A stretch of DNA of 64,000 nt, taken from Sulfuricella sp. (GTDB lineage: Bacteria; Pseudomonadota; Gammaproteobacteria; Burkholderiales; Sulfuricellaceae). The stretch is taken from positions 124,001 through 188,000 of the forward strand of contig JAQTNE010000003.1 in NCBI GenBank assembly GCA_028713975.1, given 5' to 3'. Below are positions 56,163 through 64,000 of this stretch, in pieces. Made by a program: the position numbers and the translations under genes. The notes beneath the pieces are model-generated. The model did not search any database. It was not told where the DNA came from and saw nothing but the letters and a program-made list of their open reading frames with translations. The first letter of the stretch is position 1, and the number at the start of each line of letters is the position of its first letter.

Positions 56163-57208
56163 CGGAACTGAAAGTGGGTATTGCCGGGTTCGGTGTGGTT
56201 GGAAAGCGCCGCAAGGACTGTGTCGATCGCCACCCGCATATGCGGGTCGTGGCCGTATGTGATCAATTGTTCGAAGGGGAGGGCGTGTTCCCGGATGGCG
56301 TACGTTATTATCCGGATTACCGTCCCTTGCTGGCGGAAGATTTGGATATCCTTATCGTATGTCTAACCAACGAGGTTGCGCCCGAAGTTAGCATCGCCGG
56401 CCTGGAGCGTGGGTTACATGTGTTCTGTGAGAAGCCGCCGGGCCGCAATGTTGAAGACATTGCGCGGGTTATCGCTCATGAGCGTCAGCATCCTGCCCTT
56501 AAGCTCATGTATGGGTTCAACCATCGTTACCATGACTCCGTTCAGGACGCCTTGCAGATTATCCGATCTGGCCAGCTTGGCCGCATTATTAATATGCGGG
56601 GCGTTTACGGAAAGTCGAAGTTGATCACCTTCAATCAGCCCGACTGGCGAACCCAGCGGGAGATTGCGGGTGGGGGTGTGCTGCTCGATCAGGGTATCCA
56701 TATGGTAGATCTTATGCGTCTTTTCGCCGGGGATTTTACCGAGATTTACAGCTTCATCTCCAACAGCCATTGGGGATACGATGTCGAGGACAATGCCTAC
56801 GCCTTGATGCGCACGAAAGACGGCATCGTGGGTATGCTCAATTCGTCGGCTACCCAGTGGCGGCACCGGTTCCATCTAGACATCAATCTCGATCGGGGCA
56901 GCATCATCCTTGGTGGCATTCTTTCCGGCTCCAAGAGTTATGGCGCTGAAACAATGACCGTTGTTACCGCCGATCATGATCGCGACAATGGCGATCCCAA
57001 GGAACAAATCACCCGCTATAACCGGGATCCTTCCTGGGATGAAGAGATATCCTGTTTCGCCGACTGTGTCTTGAATGACAAGCCGATTCAAAGTGGTTCA
57101 TCCGAGGATGCTTTCCGGACAATGGAGCTTGTTTATAAAATTTATTACGCCGATCCTGTTTGGCGAAACACCTATCAAATTCCCAATCCAGACGATTGCC
57201 AGATATGA
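56159..57208 (+). CDS. Gfo/Idh/MocA-family oxidoreductase
   Basis: 349 aa. NAD(P)-binding VGIAGFGVVGKRR, catalytic EKPPG in VFCEKPPGRNVEDIA, and GGVLLDQGIHMVDLMRLF with the active-site His. These enzymes oxidise or reduce (nucleotide-)sugars and cyclitols, including inositols. It overlaps the preceding small ORF and the following SIS gene (ATGA each). Likely redox step of the module C sugar. Confidence 0.85.
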   Translation: MTELKVGIAGFGVVGKRRKDCVDRHPHMRVVAVCDQLFEGEGVFPDGVRYYPDYRPLLAEDLDILIVCLTNEVAPEVSIAGLERGLHVFCEKPPGRNVEDIARVIAHERQHPALKLMYGFNHRYHDSVQDALQIIRSGQLGRIINMRGVYGKSKLITFNQPDWRTQREIAGGGVLLDQGIHMVDLMRLFAGDFTEIYSFISNSHWGYDVEDNAYALMRTKDGIVGMLNSSATQWRHRFHLDINLDRGSIILGGILSGSKSYGAETMTVVTADHDRDNGDPKEQITRYNRDPSWDEEISCFADCVLNDKPIQSGSSEDAFRTMELVYKIYYADPVWRNTYQIPNPDDCQI

Positions 57209-57810
57209 ATAACATCGACCGTTTTTGCACTCATGACCCCGTGGTTTTCGCGGGCGCTTACATCAATTACCTCTCCGAAGTAATGAAGGGTATCGATGTC
57301 AGCCAGATCGGCTGTTTCATCAAAACTTTGCTTGATGCGCGCGAGCGGGACGCCACCATTTTTTTTATGGGTAACGGGGGGAGTGCCGCCACCGCAAGCC
57401 ACTTTGCCAATGATTTGGCTATCGGCACACGTTCTTACGAAAAACCTTTTCGTGCGGTTAGCCTGACCGATAACCAGGCAATTATTACCGCTATTGGCAA
57501 CGATTTTGGCTTCGAAGAGATTTTCATGCGACAACTGAGCATTCTCGGTCGTTCCGGCGATATATTGGTCGGCATTTCCGCCTCTGGAAATTCCGGTAAC
57601 CTCCTTAGTGCCTTTGAATTTGCCCGTTCCGTTGGCATCAAAACCGTGGCGATAACCGCTTTCGATGGCGGCAAGATGAAAGATGTTGCCGACGAAGGTA
57701 TTCATGTGCCGACCGCGCCACGGGAATATGGCCCTGCCGAGGATGCGCATATGATGATAGACCATCTTGTGGGCGCTTATCTGACTCATCTGGTTAAGGC
57801 CGAGGCCTGA
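57205..57810 (+). CDS. SIS-domain isomerase, GmhA-like
   Basis: 201 aa starting at ATG 57205 (ATGA overlap), 15 codons inside the ORF track. FFMGNGGSAATASHFANDLAIG, GISASGNSGNLLSAF and PAEDAHMMIDHLVGAYLTHLV are the phosphosugar isomerase motifs. It is a different paralog from the one at 30612. It would interconvert a phospho-aldose and -ketose, such as heptulose-7-P, which would be a fitting substrate supplier for the cyclase downstream. Confidence 0.82.
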   Translation: MNNIDRFCTHDPVVFAGAYINYLSEVMKGIDVSQIGCFIKTLLDARERDATIFFMGNGGSAATASHFANDLAIGTRSYEKPFRAVSLTDNQAIITAIGNDFGFEEIFMRQLSILGRSGDILVGISASGNSGNLLSAFEFARSVGIKTVAITAFDGGKMKDVADEGIHVPTAPREYGPAEDAHMMIDHLVGAYLTHLVKAEA

Positions 57811-57814
57811 TTTT

Positions 57815-58543
57815 ATGGCGGAAGCGAAAATTAAAAGGTTCACCGACAGGAAAGTGGTGGTTACGGGGGCCACACGGGGAATAGGTCTTGCGATCGCCCA
57901 GGCATTTCATGCCGAAGGGGCCTATGTGATCGGAACCGGCACCGGCGAAAGTGGTACAGGTTTCTGCGACGAGCATTTTCGTGCCGATTTCACCGATCTG
58001 GACCAGATTCACATCTGTGCCGATTTCATCCGCCAGGCTGAACCGGATGTGCTGGTGAACAACGCCGGCATCAACAAGGTGGGGCCGTTCGTTGAGATTG
58101 ACCCGGAAGATTTCCGGCGTATTCAGCAGGTTAATGTTTTTGCACCATTCTCCCTGTGTCAGGCGGTGATTCCCAGCATGAAACGCAAAGGTTGGGGGCG
58201 CATCGTTAATCTGTCTTCGATCTGGGGCAAGATCAGCAAGGAATACCGTGCTCCCTATTCGGCCAGCAAGTTTGCCTTGGACGGCATGACTCTGGCGCTC
58301 GCTGCCGAGCATGCGGCAGATGGGATTCTTGCCAACTGCGTGGCACCCGGTTTTATCGATACCGAACTCACTCGCCAGGTACTCGGCGACGAACAGATTC
58401 AGCGAATTGTCGCCACTGTGCCGGCGCGCCGCATGGGCAGCATCGAGGAGATCGCCCACTTTGTGGTATGGCTTGGCGGTCCGGAGAACACTTATCTTAC
58501 CGGCCAGAACATTGCTATTGACGGAGGTTTCAGCCGTGTCTGA
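57815..58543 (+). CDS. Short-chain dehydrogenase/reductase
   Basis: 242 aa. VTGATRGIGLAIA, NNAGINKVGPF, NLSSIWGKISKEYRAPYSASKFALDGM (Y-x3-K), YLTGQNIAIDGGFSRV. It overlaps the cyclase gene by 8 bp, and GGAGG in its last codons serves as the cyclase ribosome-binding site. Redox step on a sugar or cyclitol inferred from context. Confidence 0.86.
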   Translation: MAEAKIKRFTDRKVVVTGATRGIGLAIAQAFHAEGAYVIGTGTGESGTGFCDEHFRADFTDLDQIHICADFIRQAEPDVLVNNAGINKVGPFVEIDPEDFRRIQQVNVFAPFSLCQAVIPSMKRKGWGRIVNLSSIWGKISKEYRAPYSASKFALDGMTLALAAEHAADGILANCVAPGFIDTELTRQVLGDEQIQRIVATVPARRMGSIEEIAHFVVWLGGPENTYLTGQNIAIDGGFSRV

Positions 58544-59606
58544 AAAGCTCAGCATCCAATCTCACTCGGGGCCTTATTCCGTGGCCTTCGACGATCTGTT
58601 GTTGACCGAACCGGCGCGCCTCCTGGATGGGCAGCCGCACTTTCTGGTTGACGCCAATGTGGCGCGTCTCTACGCCGATCATTTGCGTCCGATCCTCGAT
58701 AACCATCGCACGCTGGTCATTGAGGCCACAGAGGAAAACAAATCTATTGACCGCATCATTCCGGTTATTGAGCGGTTAGTGGAAAACAAGATCCGGCGGG
58801 ATCACACTTTGATCGCCATCGGCGGCGGTATTATCCAGGACATTACCTGTTTTATAGCCAGCACCCTGCTTCGCGGGGTGCCCTGGAAGTTTGTACCCAC
58901 AACGCTGCTTGCCCAGGCAGATTCATGCATCGGATCAAAGAGTTCTGTCAACCTTGGTGCCACCAAAAATATCCTTGGCACTTTTAATCCGCCGAGGGAA
59001 ATTTTTATTTGCACCGAATTCATCAATACTTTGGAGAGCAAGGATATTTTTTCAGGTATTGGTGAAATCCTCAAAGTGCATGCTATCGACGGCATGGCGG
59101 CATTCGATCGTTTGTCAGCCGATTACGACTCGCTTTTCACCAGCCGCGCCACTCTTCTTCGGTACATCCGGGAAGCCTTGCTTATCAAGCAGCGCTTTAT
59201 CGAAGAGGATGAGTTCGACAAGGGTATCCGCAATATATTCAATTATGGCCATAGTTTTGGCCACGCCATCGAATCGGCAACCGAGTTTGGTGTGCCGCAT
59301 GGCATCGCGGTTGCTATCGGTATGGATATGGCCAACCGTATTGCGGTTCTACGCGGTTTGCTGCCGGAGAGCCATTACAACCGGATGCATCCCGTAATAC
59401 GCAAGAACTATGCGGCCTTCGCTTCCATCAACATCCCCGTGGAAGCTATGCTTGATGCCCTGATGAAGGACAAGAAAAATACCGCTACCGAGCTGGTGCT
59501 CATCTTCCCGGTGGGCGATGAAGCAAACATCGAACGGGTGCGGGTGGTTCCTGATGAGGGTTTCCGAAGTCAGTGCAAACAATTCCTTGCGGAGATGAAG
59601 GCATGA
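58536..59606 (+). CDS. 3-dehydroquinate-synthase-like sugar phosphate cyclase
   Basis: 356 aa from GTG 58536 with GGAGG eight bases upstream. Key parts of the DHQS fold are present: GGGIIQDITCFIASTLLRGVPWKFVPTTLLAQADSCIGSKSSVN, KNILGTF, metal ligands E177 (GIGEILK), H239/H243 (YGHSFGHAIES) and H255 (VPHG). DHQS itself makes dehydroquinate; relatives (EEVS, DOI synthase and others) cyclise heptulose or hexose phosphates. Its glycan context argues against the shikimate route. Substrate not known. Confidence 0.82.
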   Translation: MSEKLSIQSHSGPYSVAFDDLLLTEPARLLDGQPHFLVDANVARLYADHLRPILDNHRTLVIEATEENKSIDRIIPVIERLVENKIRRDHTLIAIGGGIIQDITCFIASTLLRGVPWKFVPTTLLAQADSCIGSKSSVNLGATKNILGTFNPPREIFICTEFINTLESKDIFSGIGEILKVHAIDGMAAFDRLSADYDSLFTSRATLLRYIREALLIKQRFIEEDEFDKGIRNIFNYGHSFGHAIESATEFGVPHGIAVAIGMDMANRIAVLRGLLPESHYNRMHPVIRKNYAAFASINIPVEAMLDALMKDKKNTATELVLIFPVGDEANIERVRVVPDEGFRSQCKQFLAEMKA

Positions 59607-60535
59607 ATCTTACCGACAAAGTCGCGGTCTGCTCGCGCTCCTTTTCCCGCAATACAGTTTTACGCGCCGAGCTGATCGCTCGCTACGGGCACGTAACTTT
59701 CAATGAAACCGGGCGCCAGTTGGAAGGGGATGATCTGGTCGAATTCTTGCGTGGCCACGATAAGGCGATTACTGCACTGGAAAGGATTGATGACTATATC
59801 CTGGCGAACCTGCCGGAACTGAAAGTGATTGGGAAGTATGGCGTTGGCCTCGACATGATTGATCTCGATGCAATGCGCCGTCACGGCAAGCACCTTGGCT
59901 GGACCGGAGGCGTCAACCGACGATCTGCGGCTGAACTGGCTCTGTCTTTCGCTATCGCCATGCTGAGACATGTTCCAGCCGCCCATCGTGAGGTTCTGGC
60001 CGGGACATGGCGCCAGCATATGGGTGGTTTGCTGTCTGGACGAACGGTAGGCATCATCGGTTGTGGCCATATCGGCAAGGATCTCGTCCGTTTGCTCCAA
60101 CCCTTTGATTGCCCGATTTTGGTGAATGACATTCGTCACTATGGCGATTTCTATGCCGAATTCGGCATCGAATCCCTTGACCTGGAAGAACTGCTCACGC
60201 GAGCTGATGTTGTCACCTTGCATGTGCCCCTCGATGACAGCACCCGTGGAATTCTTACTGCCGAGCGGTTGGCGCTAATGAAACCCACTGCGATTCTCAT
60301 CAATGCAGCGCGTGGCGGGCTGGTGGATGAACTGGCGCTCAAACAGGCGCTTATCGAGAAGCGCCTGGCCGCTGCCGCCTTTGATGTCTTTGCTGAAGAA
60401 CCTCCGCAGGATGTTGAATTGCTGCAATTGCCGAATTTTCTCGTGACCCCGCACATCGGCGGTAGCGCTGAAGAAGCCATCCTTGCCATGGGGAGATCGG
60501 CAATCGCGGGCCTGGATGAGCATGCCTTGCCCTGA
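59603..60535 (+). CDS. D-2-hydroxyacid dehydrogenase (phosphoglycerate dehydrogenase type)
   Basis: 310 aa from ATG 59603 (ATGA overlap with the cyclase). NAD-binding VGIIGCGHIGKDLVR, catalytic INAARGGLVDE (Arg), AFDVFAEEPP (Glu) and VTPHIGGSAEEA (His). It lacks the ACT domain of SerA. It likely oxidises or reduces an alpha-hydroxy acid made in this module, rather than acting in serine synthesis. Confidence 0.85.
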   Translation: MNLTDKVAVCSRSFSRNTVLRAELIARYGHVTFNETGRQLEGDDLVEFLRGHDKAITALERIDDYILANLPELKVIGKYGVGLDMIDLDAMRRHGKHLGWTGGVNRRSAAELALSFAIAMLRHVPAAHREVLAGTWRQHMGGLLSGRTVGIIGCGHIGKDLVRLLQPFDCPILVNDIRHYGDFYAEFGIESLDLEELLTRADVVTLHVPLDDSTRGILTAERLALMKPTAILINAARGGLVDELALKQALIEKRLAAAAFDVFAEEPPQDVELLQLPNFLVTPHIGGSAEEAILAMGRSAIAGLDEHALP

Positions 60536-60833
60536 CGTTCCCACAGCCAGTCACTGGCTGCGGCGTTCCCACGTTCTTTCTGGGCGCACCCCGGCTTATG
60601 GAGGTGGGGTCGGATTTACTATCGACACCGTTCGCTCGATGGGTCGGGGCGACTCATGCAATGCCGTTTCCCGGACATTTTCAAACCACCTCGGCGCTCA
60701 TGTGGACGCACCCCGCCATTTTGTTGCTGATGGAGAAAATGTTGACAAATACGCTATCGGTGATTGGGTGTTTGCCAAGCCATTTATTGCCGGCGTTCCC
60801 GCCAGAGTGGCACATATTTTTTCTGACGATTGA
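60516..60833 (+). pseudogene. Cyclase-family (kynurenine-formamidase-like) N-terminal fragment
   Basis: 106 codons. TPAYGGGVGFTIDTVRSM and FSNHLGAHVDAPRHFVADG carry the metal-binding H-x-D-A-P-x-H-F motif of the cyclase family, but the frame ends at HIFSDD-TGA, half the usual ~210-260 aa. The first 15 codons overlap the dehydrogenase gene. Probably a remnant or a truncated gene; a functional short form cannot be excluded. Confidence 0.65.
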
Positions 60834-60848
60834 AGGACGGATCGGACG

Positions 60849-62699
60849 TTGCCCTCTTTCATTCTTGTTACCAAAAAACAATCGGCACCAGAGTTTCGCG
60901 GAAAATGGGTCTATTTTGGCGAAAATTACCTGGATATGTGCCGCTGGGAAAAGCAGCTCGGCTCTGCAGAGAGGCTTTCCTATGCGCAATGGCTCCCACA
61001 GACTTTCAAGGAACTGAGCGGGACGTTTATTCAATGGGTTTCTGATCTGGGCAAGCCCTATGGAAGTTCGCTCGATTGGTGGATGACACGACTTTCGGGC
61101 CGGAACCCCTTGCAGACGCCGATTTTCTTGCACATCTGTTATATGGATATCCTGTACAAGCGGCTGCTTGGCGATCTTCAAAACGAGTGCCTGATCGTGT
61201 GCGAGGATTGGTTTTTATTGCGGATGATCGAAACGAACTTGAAGAATGCGGGTTATGCAACCCGGCGCAAGCCGTTCTGGCAGTTTAGCTTTGTATCCGC
61301 TGAACTGGCGTGTGTCCTGGAGGCTTGTGCCCGTTGGGGCTATGCCTTGGGTTACCAGCTCTTCGCTTTGTTGGTGGTGAAGCTCCTTTTCCGGTTCCGG
61401 GCGGAAGAGGCTTCAGGTAATAATGCAAAAAAAACAGTGATTATCCATACCTGTGTGGATGAGGCATGTTTTGGCGCGGATGGGAAATTTCATGACCGTT
61501 ATTTTGCAGGGCTTTCTGAATGGCTGGAGGAGGGGGGCTATCAGGTCTGGACTATTCCTTGGCTCTTCAATCTGAAGCGCCCGCTTTTTTCGGCTTATTT
61601 ATGGCTTCGGCGCTCCCCTGACAAATTCCTTATTCCAGAAAAATATCTAAGGTTATCCGATTATGTGATGCCGGTTTGGCAAATACTTAAGGGTGGGTGG
61701 GTACTGCGCGGCGATCACAATGTTTTGGATTATTGTGTCACGCCGCTCATTAAGCGCGAAAGGCGGGCCAATTTCTCTGCTGCCGGATGGATGCGCTTTT
61801 TGCTTTACATTCCCTTCCTTAAACGATGGACAAGAGAAGGGGGGCACTGCGACATATTGGTTGATATGTTTGAGAATATGCCTTGTGAGCGGACGTTGGT
61901 TCGAGCGATCAGGCAGTATTCATGTGAAGCACTAACGATCGGGTATCAGCATGCCACGATCATGGATGAGTTAATAGGCTACCGTGTAACTGCCGATGAA
62001 TGGGCCAGCCGGGTTTTCCCGGATCGTATCGTAACCAATGGCGTGGCCAATAGGGAGATTTTGGCCAATGAAGGATTTCCGAAAGGCGCCCTCATTGAAG
62101 GCCCTGCTTTTCGCTATAACTATCTGTTCAATCAAAATGGATCGGAATCAGGAGTAGCCAGACCGGCAGATAAAAAGAAAGTAATTTTGACTGTTTTGCT
62201 GCCAATGGATATTCCGGCGGCAGTGGAACTTTTGCTTGGAGTCGTCCGTATTGCCGACAAAGTGACTGCTGCTGGTCTGCGCGTCGAACTGAAGAATCAT
62301 CCAATGTCGCCTGAGGATAGGCTGATGCGGGCAGCGGGACTGTCACAGTTGCCATCAGGCTGGGATTGGACCAAGGAGGGCATGCGCGACCAACTGGATA
62401 AAACGGTCATCGCCATCGGCATGGGAACGGCTGCTTTGCTTGATGCCGCAGCGGCGGGCGTCCCCGTGATATGCTTGGGCCGCGAACTTGGCTTTTCCTA
62501 CAACCCACTGGAATGTTTGGGCAGTAAATATGCCAGTTGTCGTACGGTTGGTTCGGCGATGTTTCCACAGCGGTTTGCGGAAGTGGCGGGAGACGTGAGT
62601 GGGGACGAAGGGAGGCAATTAAAGCAATTGTCTTCCGATATTATCCTGGGTCTTGGTCGTCTCGACCATAAAAACTTTTTGTCATTTATACGGGAATGA
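60849..62699 (+). CDS. Large surface-carbohydrate biosynthesis protein (TIGR04326-like)
   Basis: 616 aa with a TTG start (GAAGGACGG upstream). YLDMCRWEKQLGSAERLSYAQWLPQTFKE and LIVCEDWFLLRMIETNLKNAGY open it, LKRPLFSAYLWLRRSPDKF and ITIGYQHATIMDELIGY follow, and the end has AIGMGTAALLDAAAAGVPVICLGRE, a GT-B-like substrate site. It resembles, from memory, the TIGR04326 surface-carbohydrate family also known from Leptospira O-antigen loci. A glycosyltransferase role is inferred. Confidence 0.6.
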   Translation: MPSFILVTKKQSAPEFRGKWVYFGENYLDMCRWEKQLGSAERLSYAQWLPQTFKELSGTFIQWVSDLGKPYGSSLDWWMTRLSGRNPLQTPIFLHICYMDILYKRLLGDLQNECLIVCEDWFLLRMIETNLKNAGYATRRKPFWQFSFVSAELACVLEACARWGYALGYQLFALLVVKLLFRFRAEEASGNNAKKTVIIHTCVDEACFGADGKFHDRYFAGLSEWLEEGGYQVWTIPWLFNLKRPLFSAYLWLRRSPDKFLIPEKYLRLSDYVMPVWQILKGGWVLRGDHNVLDYCVTPLIKRERRANFSAAGWMRFLLYIPFLKRWTREGGHCDILVDMFENMPCERTLVRAIRQYSCEALTIGYQHATIMDELIGYRVTADEWASRVFPDRIVTNGVANREILANEGFPKGALIEGPAFRYNYLFNQNGSESGVARPADKKKVILTVLLPMDIPAAVELLLGVVRIADKVTAAGLRVELKNHPMSPEDRLMRAAGLSQLPSGWDWTKEGMRDQLDKTVIAIGMGTAALLDAAAAGVPVICLGRELGFSYNPLECLGSKYASCRTVGSAMFPQRFAEVAGDVSGDEGRQLKQLSSDIILGLGRLDHKNFLSFIRE

Positions 62700-63610
62700 T
62701 CCTGAGAAGATTAATAGATTTATTGTTGCGGCTGGCGCGACGCCTGGTTCGGATTTTGGCGGCATTTGAAGTGCGGATGGGCGGGCTTGACGAATCCAGT
62801 GATAAACACTTGGGGTGCGTGATACGGTCGACCATGAGCCATGATATGTATGGCGATCCAGATGAACAATATTACCGAAAACAATACTGGCATTGGATTG
62901 AGTGTGCCTTAAACGAGTCGAAGATATCCACTGGTGGTTTGGGGCTGGATTTGGGATGCGGGCAGGGCAGGCTGGCGACGCTTCTTGCTCGTTACTTGCA
63001 TCAGGGTTCGGTATTCGGGATTGATATTTCTGAGGCTGCAATTGCTCAGGCCAGGGTGTATGCGGAGAAAGAGGGCGTCTGCAACGCGGTCTATCAGGCA
63101 GACGATATTTTAGAGGTATTGGAATGCTCTGCCGACAAATCGGTAGATGTCATCCTGATGACAGAGGTTACTTTCTTCTACCCTGAATGGCGCGCCGCGC
63201 TTGATGAGATCAAGAGGGTTCTGAAGCCAGGAGGCATCGTGTGCGCAGCTTTTCGCCCGCTTTATTATAATGCGATGAGTTTGGCCGGCATTGGTATGTT
63301 TGAACAGGCCGATATGTTGTTGGCATCTCGCAGCGGTAATTTATTCGGGGGGGCGGTCCGGTTTACATGGCAGACTTCGGTGGAAATCGCTGCGCTTTTG
63401 CGCGATGAAATGGGTATGGAACTGCCTCATCTGGTTGGGATCGGTTGCTGTTCAGGTATCGAGGGCGATCCGCACGCATGCCTGGTTCGTCCGTCCCGGC
63501 TTGACGATAAAGATGCTAATGACCTTATGAAGCTGGAGCTGGCAATGGCTAAAGAAGTGCCGGATGCGGGGCGCTATATACTGGCGATCGCCCGAAAGGC
63601 GCAATTGTGA
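62696..63610 (+). CDS. Class I SAM-dependent methyltransferase
   Basis: 304 aa; the ATG overlaps the previous stop (ATGA). The N-terminus is basic and amphipathic (LRRLIDLLLRLARRLVRIL), possibly membrane-associated. SAM motif LGLDLGCGQGRLATLLARYL, GIDISEAAIAQAR, and VILMTEVTFFYPEWRAALDEIKRVLKPGG. Target unknown; likely sugar methylation. Confidence 0.82.
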   Translation: MILRRLIDLLLRLARRLVRILAAFEVRMGGLDESSDKHLGCVIRSTMSHDMYGDPDEQYYRKQYWHWIECALNESKISTGGLGLDLGCGQGRLATLLARYLHQGSVFGIDISEAAIAQARVYAEKEGVCNAVYQADDILEVLECSADKSVDVILMTEVTFFYPEWRAALDEIKRVLKPGGIVCAAFRPLYYNAMSLAGIGMFEQADMLLASRSGNLFGGAVRFTWQTSVEIAALLRDEMGMELPHLVGIGCCSGIEGDPHACLVRPSRLDDKDANDLMKLELAMAKEVPDAGRYILAIARKAQL

Positions 63611-63620
63611 GAGGTGGTCT

Positions 63621-64000
63621 TTGATTCGTTTGTCCAAATCCGTTGTCGGTAAGCAGGAAATGGAAGCCGTGGCGGCTGTTCTGGAGCGTGGCTTTTTGGG
63701 GATGGGCCGTGAGGTTTGTTCTTTCGAGGAAGAGCTTTCCTCTTTTTTTTCAGCCAGGAGCGTTGCCTGCGTTAACACCGGAACCGCCGCCTTGCAGCTT
63801 GCGCTGCAAGCGGTTGGGGTTGGAGTTGGCGACGAGGTGTTGGTTCCCTCATTAACTTATGTCGCGTCGTTTCAGGCTATTTCCGCTTGTGGTGCAGTGC
63901 CAGTGGCGTGCGATGTATATGAGCGCAATGGGCTTCTCGATCTTGAAGATGCTGCCAGACGGATTTCGTCTCGAACCAAAGTGATTATGCCTGTCCATTA
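63621..64000 (+). CDS. DegT/DnrJ/EryC1/StrS aminotransferase, N-terminal part (cut by window)
   Basis: Starts at TTG 63621 (AGAGGTGG upstream) and stays open to the window end, so it is absent from the ORF track. LSKSVVGKQEMEAVAAVLERGFLGMGREV, CVNTGTAALQLALQAVGVGVGDEVLVPSLTYVAS and VPVACDVYERNG are the DegT N-terminal signature. The PLP lysine lies beyond base 64000. Third DegT gene of the locus. Confidence 0.85.
   Translation, partial: MIRLSKSVVGKQEMEAVAAVLERGFLGMGREVCSFEEELSSFFSARSVACVNTGTAALQLALQAVGVGVGDEVLVPSLTYVASFQAISACGAVPVACDVYERNGLLDLEDAARRISSRTKVIMPVH

Noticed and set aside
60598-61017. 139-aa ORF over the cyclase fragment
   Set aside because: Frame lacks family motifs, whereas the overlapping frames carry HVDAPRHF and the large surface-carbohydrate protein.
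63643-63855. 70-aa ORF at the right end
   Set aside because: Wrong frame; the DegT frame starting at 63621 runs through it to the window end.

Overview
The window reads as chromosomal DNA of a Gram-negative bacterium, most likely a betaproteobacterium. It has LPS genes (waaA, waaC), tolC, undecaprenyl-PP phosphatase, a type IV pilus Pil-Chp system, a TPP-controlled thiC and an EPS-type MarR regulator next to rml genes. The species cannot be named from sequence alone. All calls were made by reading the sequence and the ORF track; no database search was run.

Region 1 (1-15.8 kb, + strand) is a chemosensory block with two systems in tandem. The first has a receptor or phosphatase tail, cheY, a STAS protein, cheA, an MCP, cheW, cheR, cheD and cheB. 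The second is pilG-pilH-pilI-pilJ-chpA, the type IV pilus (twitching and surface sensing) system. ChpA is short and lacks the usual C-terminal receiver.

Region 2 (15.8-20.6 kb) has uppP, a REP-associated (RAYT) transposase with REP palindromes on both sides, a broken PIN-toxin remnant, thiC behind a TPP riboswitch, and pcm. Region 3 (20.6-29.9 kb) has tolC, the convergent waaC-waaA pair, a core-type glycosyltransferase, a UDP-glucuronate-epimerase-like gene and the dTDP-rhamnose genes rfbB/A/C/D. A four-helix-bundle gene sits inside the rfb set. Several gene ends here have been rewritten by short repeats.

Region 4 (30-64 kb) is one long, almost entirely + strand surface-glycan locus that starts with a MarR-EPS regulator and a structured leader. 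Module A (30.6-36 kb) has SIS isomerase, HAD phosphatase, a NeuB-like synthase without SAF domain, a CMP-sugar transferase, a class IV aminotransferase, a TIM-barrel isomerase and an SDR. This looks like synthesis of a CMP-activated ulosonic or nonulosonic-type acid. Module B (36-50 kb) has export and assembly functions (flippase-like and Wzx-like proteins, GT2 and GT39 transferases, an LIC12162-type transferase), two DegT aminotransferases, a radical SAM enzyme, and a vestige of a second copy of that radical SAM gene. Module C (50-64 kb) has a B12 radical SAM protein, FkbM methyltransferase, an HpcH/HpaI aldolase next to a KdsB-like cytidylyltransferase, and a tightly overlapped run of Gfo/Idh oxidoreductase, SIS isomerase, SDR, dehydroquinate-synthase-like cyclase and 2-hydroxyacid dehydrogenase. 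A truncated cyclase-family gene, a large surface-carbohydrate protein, a methyltransferase and a third DegT enzyme cut by the window end follow. Module C is the best candidate for an undescribed pathway: it pairs a sugar-phosphate cyclase with an aldolase and a CMP-transferase, and could make an unusual cyclitol or ulosonate for the cell-surface polymer.
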